From positions 62,001 through 126,000 of the forward strand of contig CAWIBS010000030.1 in NCBI GenBank assembly GCA_963834365.1: DNA of 64,000 bases, given 5' to 3'. This document shows, one piece after another, positions 47,160 to 55,488 of the stretch; position 1 is the stretch's first letter; every line of letters starts with the position of its first letter. The DNA is from CAWJAP01 sp963834365. Its GTDB lineage: Bacteria; Acidobacteriota; Vicinamibacteria; Vicinamibacterales; Vicinamibacteraceae. Below the pieces are notes generated by a model. It was not told the origin of the DNA, made no database searches, and worked only from the letters and a program-made list of their open reading frames with translations. Position numbers and translations under genes: made by a program.

Positions 47160-47270
47160 CGCTCCAGCCGTTCCAGCCGCTCCAACCGTCCAGCCGCTCC
47201 AGCCCGTCCAGTCCCCCAGTCGTCCCCAGTCGCGCCCCAGTCCCCCAGTCGCCTAGTCGCCTAGAATACC
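47160..47270. repeat. Two word arrays: CCAGCCGCT and CAGTCCCC/CAGTCGCC
   Basis: At 47160-47212 the words CCAGCCGTT, CCAGCCGCT, CCAACCGT and CCAGCCCGT follow one another. At 47213-47266 follow CCCCCAGTCG, TCCCCAGTCG, CCCCAGTCC and GCCTAGTC words of the same type as 31425-31650 and 3820-3846. They occupy the divergent promoter gap between the SDR and MDH-like genes, and the first array is open in the SDR reading frame. Confidence 0.78.
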
Positions 47271-47278
47271 CGTCAGTC

Positions 47279-48124
47279 ATGCAAGCGGCCATCGTCGGCG
47301 CTGGAGAGCTGGGCGGAGCCATTGCCGCCGCCCTCGCTGTCCGGGACGGCTGTCGCGACATCCACCTCATCGACGAAACCGGCACGATCGCGGCGGGCAA
47401 GGCGCTCGACATTCTGCAGTCGGGACCCGTCCATCGGTCCCGGGCACGGGTGCTGGGCACGAATGACCTCGAGCGCGTCGCGGGTGCGGACGTGCTGGTG
47501 CTCGCGGACAGCGCCGGCAGCCCGGGGCAGGACTGGACGGGCGAGGCCGGGCTCGCGCTGGTCCGTCGTCTGACGACAATCAATCCGACGGCGCCCGTGG
47601 TGTGCACCGGCCCGGCGCACGGATGGGTCATCGAACGCGCGGTGGCCGAACTTGGCATCGAGTGGACGCGAATCATGGGCTCGGCGACCATCGCGTTCGA
47701 CGCCGCGGTGCGGGCCCTGATCGCGCTCGAAGCGGGGACCGCGCCGTCGAGCGTCGCGTTGCCGGTGGCAGGACGTCCACCGCACGGATTCGTGGTCGGC
47801 TGGGAGTCGGCGGCCATCGACGGCGCGCCCGCCACGACCCGCCTCGACACGCATGCGATGGCTGGACTGACGCGGCGCCTGCCGTATCTCTGGCCGCCAG
47901 GACCGATGGCTCTCGCGACCGCGGCGTGCGTGGTCGTGAACGGCCTGTTGCGCGGCGCGCATCGGCCCGTTCCGGCGCTCGTCGCGCTCGCGCGCCCAGG
48001 ACTGGCGGGCCGCCGTGTGGGCATCGCCATGGTGCACCTGGGCGTGGGACGCGTCACCCGCGCGACGCTGCCGGACCTGCCGCCGCAGGCGCAGGTCGCC
48101 CTCGACAACCTGCTCGCCGGTTAG
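47279..48124 (+). CDS. Divergent lactate/malate dehydrogenase-fold protein
   Basis: A 281-residue protein with the LDH/MDH fold. The Rossmann motif is MQAAIVGAGELGGAIAAALA, an acidic residue after the second strand is in DIHLIDETGTIAAGKALDIL, and INPTAPVVCTGPA matches the conserved NP segment. The substrate-binding Arg loop appears changed (DSAGSPGQDWTGE instead of the G-x-P-R-K motif). The catalytic His region reads VAGRPPHGFVVGWESAAI without HGD. It may therefore be a redox enzyme with different substrate or an inactive homologue. It runs 10 bases ahead of the CNNM pair on the same strand. Confidence 0.7.
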   Translation: MQAAIVGAGELGGAIAAALAVRDGCRDIHLIDETGTIAAGKALDILQSGPVHRSRARVLGTNDLERVAGADVLVLADSAGSPGQDWTGEAGLALVRRLTTINPTAPVVCTGPAHGWVIERAVAELGIEWTRIMGSATIAFDAAVRALIALEAGTAPSSVALPVAGRPPHGFVVGWESAAIDGAPATTRLDTHAMAGLTRRLPYLWPPGPMALATAACVVVNGLLRGAHRPVPALVALARPGLAGRRVGIAMVHLGVGRVTRATLPDLPPQAQVALDNLLAG

Positions 48125-48134
48125 AGATCACGAC

Positions 48135-49239
48135 ATGTCCATCGTGGTCGTGCTCGTGGTCGTCGTGGGGCTCACGCTGCTGACGGCGCGTGTACGTGGC
48201 CGCCGAGTTCTCGGCGGTGAGCGTGCGACGGAGCCGCGTGCGGCAGCTCGCCGAGGACGGCCACGCAAGGGCCCTGCGCCTTCGCCCGTTCATCGAGGAC
48301 GCGCGCGAGCTCGATCGCTACATCGCCGCCAGCCAGATCGGCATCACGCTGACCAGCCTCATCCTCGGCGCCTACGGCCAGGCCTCGCTCGCACCGCCCC
48401 TCGGCGTGCTCATCTCGCAGTGGTGGCCCGGCGATCAGCAGCGGGCACAGACGGCCGCCAGCGTCGCCGTGCTCGTCGTGCTGACGACGTTCAACGTGAT
48501 CGTCGGCGAGCTCATTCCGAAGACCGTGGCGCTGCAATCGCCGACGTCGATCGCGCTGGCGACGGTGCTGCCGATGCAGTGGTCGCTCGTGGTGTACAAC
48601 CCGTTCATCCGCTTCCTGAACGGCAGCGGGCTGCTGTTCCTCAGGCTGCTCGGCATCCGGCAGACGGGTCATCGCCACATCCACTCGCCGGAGGAGCTCG
48701 AGCTGCTGATCGCCGAAAGCCGCGACGGCGGGCTCCTCGAGCCCGACGAACACCGGCGGCTGCAGCGGGCGCTGCGGCTCCGCCTGCGTACCGCCCGTGA
48801 GCTGATGGTGCCGTGGACGTCGGTCGAGGTCGTGGACATCCAGACGCGGCTCTCCGACGTGCTCGACTCGCTGTCGCAGAGCAGTTTCACCCGCGTCCCC
48901 GTCTTTCGCGGCGCGCGCGACGTGGTGGCGGGCATTCTCAACACGAAGAAGATCGCCCTGCGGCGTCTGCAGGGCACCCTCCCGCAGTCGATTGCGGAGA
49001 TTCTCCAGCCGGCCGTGACGACGGCGCCGACGGTGACCGGCGATCGCCTGCTGGCGCTCTTCCAGCAGCGGAAGACCCATCATGCCATCGTGACCGACGA
49101 GGCGGGACGGGCACTGGGGCTGGTCACGCTGGAAGACGTGCTGCGCGCCTTTCTGGGCGTGCTGCCGGACGATGTCGCGGCGCCAGCGCCCTCACGCACG
49201 CCTGCGGCTGCGCGCGGGGGAACGGCGGGGCATGGATAA
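48135..49239 (+). CDS. CNNM/CorC-family membrane protein, first copy (one frameshift)
   Basis: A transporter-like protein of about 367 residues with an N-terminal DUF21/CNNM membrane domain and two CBS domains. It is commonly annotated as hemolysin or CorC and implicated in Mg2+/Co2+ export. The start is MSIVVVLVVVVGLTLL. After a frame change at about 48192 (GTAC) come VYVAAEFSAVSVRRSRVRQL, IAASQIGITLTSLILGAYGQ and FNVIVGELIPKTVALQSPTS. The CBS pair follows (RTARELMVPWTSVEVVDIQT and HHAIVTDEAGRALGLVTLED). The C-terminal CorC_HlyC domain is absent. The span is 3n+1. Its stop overlaps the start of the second copy. Confidence 0.9.
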
Positions 49240-50725
49240 CCTCGTCCCCGTCCTCATCGTCCTCCTGCTCCTGCTGCTGAACGCGCTGTTCGTGGCGGCG
49301 GAGTTCGCCATCGTCAGCGCGCCGAGGACGGCGATCGAGCGCCGGGCGGCGCAGGGCGACCGGCTCGCGCGGTCGGTGCGCGCCATTCTCGAGTCTCCGC
49401 AACGACAGGATCGGTTCATCGCCACGGCGCAGCTCGGCATCACCATCGCGAGCCTCGGCCTGGGCATGTACGGCGAGCACGTGCTCGCGGAGTGGCTGAT
49501 TCATCGCTTCGAGGCGGCGGGCTGGGGCGGCTGGGCCGCCGCCCACACCCTCGCCAGCGTGGCGAGCATCGCCACCCTGACCTATTTCCACATCGTCGTC
49601 GGCGAGATGATCCCGAAGTCGCTGGCGCTTCAGAGCGCCGAGCGGACCGCCTTGTGGATCACGCCTGTGATGCGGGCCATCTTCACGGTGCTGTTCCCGT
49701 TCGTCATCACGCTGAACGCGGCCGGAAACCGGCTGCTGCGGCTGGTCGGCATCAATCGCCGCACCGCGTCCAATGAACGGCTGTACTCGCCGGAGGAGCT
49801 CTCGCTCATCGTCGAGGAGAGCGAGGCGGGAGGCCTGCTGCGCGCCGAGGCCGGTCAGATGCTGCGCGAGCTGTTTGCGTTCACCGACACCACGGCCCGC
49901 GAAGCCATGGTCCCGCGCGTCCGCGTCGGCGGCATTCACGTCGGCGCGGACCCGGAAGAGGTGCGCGTCCTGGTGGAGGCCTACCCCCACACGCGCTTCC
50001 CCGTGTTCGAGCGGGATCTCGATCACATCCTCGGCCACATCCACATCAAGGATCTCCTCCGACTGGTCGAGAGCGGGCGGCGCGTCACCGCCGGCGACAT
50101 CCGCCCGGTGCCCAACGTGCCCGAAACAGCCACCCTCGACGTCGTGCTCGCGGCACTGCGCAAGCAGACGTCACAGATGGCGGTGGTCTTCGACGAGCAC
50201 GGCGGCACGGCGGGCATCATCACACTCGAGGACGTCTTCGACGAGGTAGCGGGGGAGATCCAGGAAGAGCCCGCCGAGGTGCCCACCATCGTCGAGGAGA
50301 GCGCTGGCGTGCTGCGCGTCGCGGGCACGGTCCGCATCGACCAGGTCGGGGCCGCGCTCGGCTGCGAGCTCGAGCACCCGGAAGTGGCCAGCGTCAGCGG
50401 CCTGGTGATGACGCTCCTCGGCCACACGCCGGAAGTCGGCGAAGTCGTCGAGTACGACCACGTGCGCTTCGAGGTCACCCGGGTTCAGGGGCTCGGGGTC
50501 GAGGAGTGCCGCGTGTCCCACGTCACCCCAGTCGATCCAGTCCGTCTCGAGGCCGTCATAGCGCGGCGAGGTAACGGAGGGGACGGAGGGAACAGTCTTA
50601 ACACAGAGCAACGAAGTAACGGAGGCGAACGGAGAAATCCAAATCTAACAATAAAAATAAGAAACAAAAATAGGAACTCAGGGCTCTTCTCCGTTCGTCT
50701 CCGTTTCTCCGTTGCTCCGTGTTAA
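49232..50725 (+). CDS. CNNM/CorC-family membrane protein, second copy, with repeat-encoded C-terminus
   Basis: A full-length relative of the preceding gene, 497 residues. The membrane domain holds LLLLLLNALFVAAEFAIVSA, ATAQLGITIASLGLGMYGEH and HIVVGEMIPKSLALQSAERT. Two CBS domains follow (REAMVPRVRVGGIHV and QMAVVFDEHGGTAGIITLED), then a CorC_HlyC domain (VLRVAGTVRIDQVGAALGCE, VSGLVMTLLGHTPEVGEVVE). The conserved protein ends near VDPVRLEAVIAR. The last about 50 residues (NGGDGGNSLNTEQRSNGGER and on) are the translation of the inverted repeat at 50570-50754, which has no stop in this frame until 50723. The start overlaps the first copy by 8 bases, so the pair is coupled. Confidence 0.92.
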   Translation: MDNLVPVLIVLLLLLLNALFVAAEFAIVSAPRTAIERRAAQGDRLARSVRAILESPQRQDRFIATAQLGITIASLGLGMYGEHVLAEWLIHRFEAAGWGGWAAAHTLASVASIATLTYFHIVVGEMIPKSLALQSAERTALWITPVMRAIFTVLFPFVITLNAAGNRLLRLVGINRRTASNERLYSPEELSLIVEESEAGGLLRAEAGQMLRELFAFTDTTAREAMVPRVRVGGIHVGADPEEVRVLVEAYPHTRFPVFERDLDHILGHIHIKDLLRLVESGRRVTAGDIRPVPNVPETATLDVVLAALRKQTSQMAVVFDEHGGTAGIITLEDVFDEVAGEIQEEPAEVPTIVEESAGVLRVAGTVRIDQVGAALGCELEHPEVASVSGLVMTLLGHTPEVGEVVEYDHVRFEVTRVQGLGVEECRVSHVTPVDPVRLEAVIARRGNGGDGGNSLNTEQRSNGGERRNPNLTIKIRNKNRNSGLFSVRLRFSVAPC

Positions 50726-50754
50726 TCCGTTCCCTCCGTCCCCTCTGTTACCCC
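50570..50754. repeat. Large inverted repeat of ACGGAG-type words, overlapping a CDS 3' end
   Basis: The left arm 50570-50637 (GTAACGGAGGGGACGGAGGG, AACAGTCTTAACACAGAGCA, ACGGAGGCGAACGGAGAAAT) is complementary to the right arm 50684-50754 (CTTCTCCGTTCGTCTCCGTT, TCCGTTGCTCCGTGTTAATC, CGTTCCCTCCGTCCCCTCTG). The loop is a strikingly AT-rich stretch of about 45 bases (AAATCTAACAATAAAAATAA). It is a homologue of 41600-41750, sharing even the TTAACACAGAG segment. It lies between convergent genes. Confidence 0.92.
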
Positions 50755-50781
50755 TTCGCAACGGAGCTGTGGGCTCACCGA

Positions 50782-51402
50782 TCACGTTGCCGGATGCAGC
50801 GACAGGCCGTCACCGAAGTGCGCCAGCCGCTCGCGGAGCGCGACTCGTCCGCGATGAAGGCGCGACTTGAGGGTCTGCGCCTTGATGTCGAGCGCCGCAC
50901 TCGCCTCTTCGGTCGTGAGGCCACGTACGTCGCGGAGCAGCACGGGCCGCCGATAGATCGGTGGCAGCGACGACAACGCCTGCCACAACGTCAGCCGCAT
51001 CTGCGATCGCAGATAGCCCTCGTCGGGGAGCGCCGACCGGTCGGCCGGCTCGAGGCCGCGCAGAGGCGACTGGCCATCGGACGTCGTCAGGGCATGCTCG
51101 GGAATCTCGGCCGGCCGCGTGAACTTCAGCGTGCGCAGCCGCGACATCGCGGTGTTGAACGTGATGCGATACAGCCACGACGACAACGCGGCGTCACCGC
51201 GAAAGGCGCCAATCGTCCGGACCGCCTTGAGCAGAACGTCCTGCACCACCTCCTCGGCGTCCTCACGGTTCTTCACGTGCCGGAGCGCCAGCTGGAAGAT
51301 CACGGTCCCGTAGCGAAGCGCCAGCTCGTCCACCGCGCCCGGGTCGCCAGCCTGCAACCGCTCGACCAATGCCCGATCTTCGGATATCCCAGGGGTCCTC
51401 AT
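50782..51402 (-). CDS. ECF RNA polymerase sigma factor, SigE/RpoE-like
   Basis: A 206-residue sigma factor. Region 2 is ALVERLQAGDPGAVDELALR through YGTVIFQLALRHVKNREDAE and EVVQDVLLKAVRTIGAFRGD, with LSSWLYRITFNTAMSRLR. Region 4 is LWQALSSLPPIYRRPVLLRD and GLTTEEASAALDIKAQTLKS with the recognition helix. No anti-sigma factor gene is adjacent. It converges on the CNNM pair and is upstream-adjacent on the same strand to lipB's end by 27 bases, so it could be the tail of the dehydrogenase operon. The initiating codon at 51402 is an ATG. Confidence 0.9.
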   Translation of the reverse strand: MRTPGISEDRALVERLQAGDPGAVDELALRYGTVIFQLALRHVKNREDAEEVVQDVLLKAVRTIGAFRGDAALSSWLYRITFNTAMSRLRTLKFTRPAEIPEHALTTSDGQSPLRGLEPADRSALPDEGYLRSQMRLTLWQALSSLPPIYRRPVLLRDVRGLTTEEASAALDIKAQTLKSRLHRGRVALRERLAHFGDGLSLHPAT

Positions 51403-51429
51403 GACGAGAAGAACCCTGTCACGCGGGGT

Positions 51430-52098
51430 TTATTCCCGGACCGCGGGCTGCAGCAGGCGACAGTCGAATACCCCGGCGAACTCGTCCACCAGCATGTCGG
51501 CAGTCTCAGCCAGCGGGACGGCTCGGCCGACGAGCTGTGCGAGCGACGTGACGCCGCGATCGGCGAGGCCGCAGGGGACGATGAGGTCGAAGAACGGCAG
51601 GTCGGTCGTGACGTTCAGCGCGAAGCCGTGGCTGGTGATCCAGCGCGAGATGCGGACGCCGATGGCGGCGAGCTTCTGATCGCCGACCCAGGCGCCCGAC
51701 ATGCCGGCGACCCGGGTGGCGCGTACCCCGTAGCGGGACGCCGTGCGGATGAGGACCTCCTCGAGGTCACGGACATAGCGGTGGACGTCGCACCGATCCG
51801 GCCGGAGATCGAGTATGGGATAGCCGACCAGCTGTCCCGGACCGTGATAGGTGACGTCGCCGCCGCGGCCGCTCTCGTGGAGCTCGACACCGCGGGCCAG
51901 GAGCTCCTCGCGGGTGGCGCGAACATGCTCGGTGGACCCGCGCGCCTTCACTCCCAGCGTGATGACGTGCGGATGCTCGAGCAGCAGCAGCGTGTCCGGA
52001 ATGTGGTCGGCCCGCCGCTCTTCGACCAGGTCTTTCTGCAGCTGAACGCCTTCGGCGTACTCGACGATCCCGAGTGACCGGACGTCCAGCGCTCTCAT
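51430..52098 (-). CDS. lipB: Octanoyl-[ACP]:protein N-octanoyltransferase LipB
   Basis: Moves octanoate from acyl carrier protein to lipoyl domains, the first step of lipoate assembly. Conserved segments are LLLLEHPHVITLG, ELHESGRGGDVTYHGPGQLV, GYPILDLRP, the catalytic Lys in WVGDQKLAAIGVRISRWITS and the catalytic Cys in FFDLIVPCGLADRGVTSL. The length of 222 residues is normal. Its start overlaps the stop of the E2 gene (ATGA), so its expression is coupled to the enzyme complex whose lipoyl domain it modifies. Confidence 0.95.
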   Translation of the reverse strand: MRALDVRSLGIVEYAEGVQLQKDLVEERRADHIPDTLLLLEHPHVITLGVKARGSTEHVRATREELLARGVELHESGRGGDVTYHGPGQLVGYPILDLRPDRCDVHRYVRDLEEVLIRTASRYGVRATRVAGMSGAWVGDQKLAAIGVRISRWITSHGFALNVTTDLPFFDLIVPCGLADRGVTSLAQLVGRAVPLAETADMLVDEFAGVFDCRLLQPAVRE

Positions 52099-53384
52099 GC
52101 CCCGGCCGGATCGAAGCCCTCGATCTTCTGCTTGACGAGCGACATGAACTGATCGGCGACCGCGCCGTCGATCAGCCGGTGATCATAGCCGAGGGTCAGA
52201 TACGCGCGCGGCCTGATGGCAATCGCATCGTCGATGACGACGGGGCGCTTCTCGATCGCCCCGATGCCGAGGATCGCCACCTGCGGCTGGTTGATGATCG
52301 GCATGCCGAACTGCGCGCCGAACGTGCCGGGATTGGTGATCGTGAACGTGCCGCCCTGGACGTCCTCCGGCTTGAGCTGCTTGGCGCGGGCCCGGGTGGC
52401 CAGGTCGGCAATCGCACGGCTCAGGCCGAGCAGGTTGCGCTCGTCGGCGTGCCGGATGACGGGCACGATGAGTCCCCAGTCGAGGGCCACGGCAATGCCG
52501 AGGTTGATCTCCTTCTTGTAGACGATGTTGTCGCCGTCCAGCGAGCTGTTGAGCAGCGGGCTCTCGCGCAGAGCGTCGATCGTCGCCTTGGCGATGAAGG
52601 ACAGGAACGTGAGCTTCACGCCCGCACGATCGTATTCGTGCTTTTTCGCGTCACGGATCTTCGACACGCGCGCGAAGTCCACCTCGAACACGGAGTGCAC
52701 GTGGGCCGAGGTGCGCCGGCTGAGCACCATGTGCTCGGCGATCTTCTTGCGCATGACGGAGAGCGGCACGATCTCGACGCTCTCGCCGGGTGCATGAGCC
52801 GGAACGTGTGCGGCTGCCTTCCCGGCCGGGCCGGTTTTGGCGTCGGGCTGCACCGCCCGGGTCTCGATGTACTTCAGGATGTCGTGCTTGGTGACCCGCC
52901 CGCTCACGCCGGATCCGGGCACGTCGGCGATGTCCACGAGGTGCTCGCTCGCGATACGGCGCACGAGCGGTGACGAACGCTGCCGCCGGCGGTCGTCGCG
53001 GGATGGCGCAGCCGGAGACTCGACCTGCGCTTCGACGACGCCCTCCTCGTCCGAATCGGCGGGCTCTGCGTCAGCGTCGGATGCGGCGGCCACCGGCGCC
53101 GCGGCAACAGCGGTTGACTGGGCCCCCGGCAGCGCTGCGTCTTCGCCGGCCTGGGCGATGACCGCCACGACGCTGTCCACCGGCACCGTCTCACCTTCTT
53201 TGACTTTCACCGCCGCGAGGGTGCCGGCCGCCGGCGACGGGATCTCGGCATCGACCTTGTCGGTCGAGATCTCGAACAGCGGCTCGTCCCGCTCGACGTG
53301 GTCGCCGACCTTCTTGATCCAGCGGACCACGGTGCCCTCGGCGACCGACTCCCCCATCTGGGGCATGACGACGTTGATAGGCAT
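52095..53384 (-). CDS. 2-oxoacid dehydrogenase E2, dihydrolipoamide acyltransferase
   Basis: The core acyltransferase of the complex, 429 residues. The lipoyl domain occupies residues 1-76 with the modified Lys at K43 in FEISTDKVDAEIPSPAAG. A Pro/Ala/Glu linker follows, then the peripheral-subunit-binding domain (SPLVRRIASEHLVDIADVPG to SGVSGRVTKHDILKY). The catalytic domain ends with the active-site motif DHRLIDGAVADQFMSLV. The ATG at 53384 (MPINVVMPQMGES) is the normal family start; the longer reading adds a Pro-rich leader. Whether the substrate is pyruvate, 2-oxoglutarate or branched-chain acid is not decided by the sequence. It lies between E1-beta and lipB. Confidence 0.93.
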   Translation of the reverse strand: MPINVVMPQMGESVAEGTVVRWIKKVGDHVERDEPLFEISTDKVDAEIPSPAAGTLAAVKVKEGETVPVDSVVAVIAQAGEDAALPGAQSTAVAAAPVAAASDADAEPADSDEEGVVEAQVESPAAPSRDDRRRQRSSPLVRRIASEHLVDIADVPGSGVSGRVTKHDILKYIETRAVQPDAKTGPAGKAAAHVPAHAPGESVEIVPLSVMRKKIAEHMVLSRRTSAHVHSVFEVDFARVSKIRDAKKHEYDRAGVKLTFLSFIAKATIDALRESPLLNSSLDGDNIVYKKEINLGIAVALDWGLIVPVIRHADERNLLGLSRAIADLATRARAKQLKPEDVQGGTFTITNPGTFGAQFGMPIINQPQVAILGIGAIEKRPVVIDDAIAIRPRAYLTLGYDHRLIDGAVADQFMSLVKQKIEGFDPAGA

Positions 53385-53434
53385 GGGTGTGGTGGGCTGG
53401 AACGGCTCCTGGGCGGCTGGAGGCGGGATCGGCC

Positions 53435-54410
53435 TCAATATTCTACGAGCCTCTTGACGGCCGCGATCACCTTGTCTTTCCCGGGCAGATGGGCCGCTTC
53501 GAGAGGAGGGCTGTAAGGCACCGGCGTGTCGAGCGCCGCCAGGCGGACGATCGGCGCGTCCAGGTACTCGAAGGCGTCCTCGGCGATCAGGGCGGCGATT
53601 TCACCGCCAATGCCGCCTGTGCGCGGGGCTTCGTAGAGAACCAGCGCCCGGCTCGTCCGCCCAATCGACTCCAGGATGGCCTCGCGGTCGAGCGGCGCCA
53701 GCGTCCGCAGGTCGAGCACCTCGACGTCGACACCCGCCTGCGCCAGCGCGCTCGCCGCCTCGAGCGCGGTGTGCACCATGGCGCCGAAGGTCACGATCGT
53801 CACGTCGCGAGCCTGCACGCCTGACCGCCGCCTTCCCGATCGGCACGAGGTGCTCGCCTTCGGGCACCTCGTCGCGGACACGGCGGTACAGATACTTGTG
53901 CTCGAGGACGATGCACGGGGTCCTCATCGCGGATGGCGCTGGCGAGCAATCCCTTGGCGTCGCCGGCCGTCGCCGGTTCGACGATCTTCAGGCCAGGCGT
54001 GTTGAGGAACCAGGCCTCGGGGTTGACGGAGTGAAACGGTCCGCCACCGACCCCGGCCGCCGCACGGGCCGCGCACGACGAGGGGGACGCCCAGGCCGCA
54101 GCGATATCGGCTCTTCGCGGCGAAGTTGGTGATCATGTCGAAGGCGCAGCTCGCAAAATCCATGAACTGCATCTCGGCCACGGGCCGCATGCCCATGTAC
54201 GCCGCGCCGATGGCTGCGCCGACGATCGCGGCTTCGGAGATGGGCGTGTCGATGACGCGCGACGCACCGAAGCGTGCCGATCAGCCCCTCGGTGACCTTG
54301 AACGCGCCGCCGTAGGTCCCGATGTCCTCGCCGAGCAGGAACACCCGCTCGTCGCGGGTCATCTCGGTGACCAGCGCGTCCCGCAGCGCCTCGACGTAGG
54401 TGAGGATCAT
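53435..54410 (-). CDS. 2-oxoacid dehydrogenase E1 beta subunit (about four frameshifts)
   Basis: The beta chain of the thiamine-dependent decarboxylase. It starts MILTYVEALRDALVTEMTRD and has VFLLGEDIGTYGGAFKVTEG, then IDTPISEAAIVGAAIGAAYM with GMRPVAEMQFMDFASCAFDM. The C-terminal part is VTIVTFGAMVHTALEAASAL, VEVLDLRTLAPLDREAILES and EDAFEYLDAPIVRLAALDTP. Frame changes lie at about 54275, 54065, 53915 and 53830; the span is 3n+1, as four surplus bases would give. Motifs are collinear and intact. It follows E1-alpha and precedes E2. Confidence 0.88.
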
Positions 54411-54427
54411 GCCGAGCCTTCGAAACG

Positions 54428-55430
54428 TCACGCGCCTCCGGGACGCCTGTTCCCCCGCGTAGACGCCCTGCCCAACGGTCGCCGGGTCGGGCATGGGCTC
54501 GCCTTCGGCCAGGTCGGCCTCGTCGCGCGCGTGCTCGTGGGCCCGGCGATCGAGGTCGTCGAGCTCCCGGGCGGTGGCGAGCTGCTCGCCCAGCAGGCCG
54601 GCGCGGTACCGGGCAATCGCGTCCCGGGCTTCCCACTCGGCCAGCAGCTCTTTCGGCACGTAGCGCATGTCGTCGTGCTCGGCGTGGCCGCGCATGCGCA
54701 TGGTGTCGACGCCGATGAGCGACGGGCCCTCGCCGGCGCGCGCGCGCGCCACCGCACGCGATGACGCCTCGTAGACGGCGAGCATGTCGTTGCCATCCAC
54801 CATCTCGTGCGGCACACCGTAGGCCTCCGCGCGCTGATCGATGCGCGCAATCGCCATCTGCTTGCGTGATCGGCGTCGAGTAGGCGTACTTGTTGTCTTC
54901 GGCGATGACGATGAGCGGCAGCTTCTGCACGGCGGCGAAGTTCATGCCTTCGTGGAACGCGCCGGTGCTCGTGCCGCCATCGCCGATGTAGGTCATGGCG
55001 ACAATCGACTCGCCGCGGAGCCGCGCGGCCAGCCCGATGCCGGCAAGGACCGGGATCAGGTCGCCGAGCATGCTGATGGGCCCGATGATCGTCGGCTCGT
55101 CGGCGCCGGGCTCCGGCACGTGCGAGAAATGGACGTTGAGGTCGCGGCCGCCGGTCGGCGAGCCGGCGCGGGCCATGTACTGGGCGAAGATGTCGCGCGG
55201 CCGGACGCCGCGCGCGATCAGCGCGCCCGAGGTTGCGGATCAGCGGCGCGGTGACGTCACGGCCCGACAGCGCGTAGGCCGACGCCACCGACTCCCCTTC
55301 CTGCCCCAGGCTCCGGTACAGCCCGCCGACCACCTTCTGCTGGCGATAGAGAATCGCCAGCCGCTCCTCGACGTCCCGCGTGAGGCGAGCGCAGTAGTAG
55401 AGCTCGAGACGCTGGTGCGGGTGTCAGCAT
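54428..55430 (-). CDS. 2-oxoacid dehydrogenase E1 alpha subunit (frameshifted)
   Basis: The thiamine-diphosphate-binding chain. Recognisable parts are YYCARLTRDVEERLAILYRQ, QKVVGGLYRSLGQEGESVAS, ARGVRPRDIFAQYMARAGSP, GDLIPVLAGIGLAARLRGES, and the TPP motif MTYIGDGGTSTGAFHEGMNF ending EDNKYAYSTPIT. The C-terminus is VDGNDMLAVYEASSRAVARA and RMRGHAEHDDMRYVPKELLA. Frame changes lie near the start, at about 55235 and at about 54865. A stop at 54428 is in the frame that ends PGGA; without a shift the frame would run on into E1-beta. Second gene of the operon after lpdA. Confidence 0.88.
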
Positions 55431-55488
55431 GACGTCTCAGCGATCACGCCCAACGACTACGAACTCCGAAGGGCAGGAAGCTGTGTCG

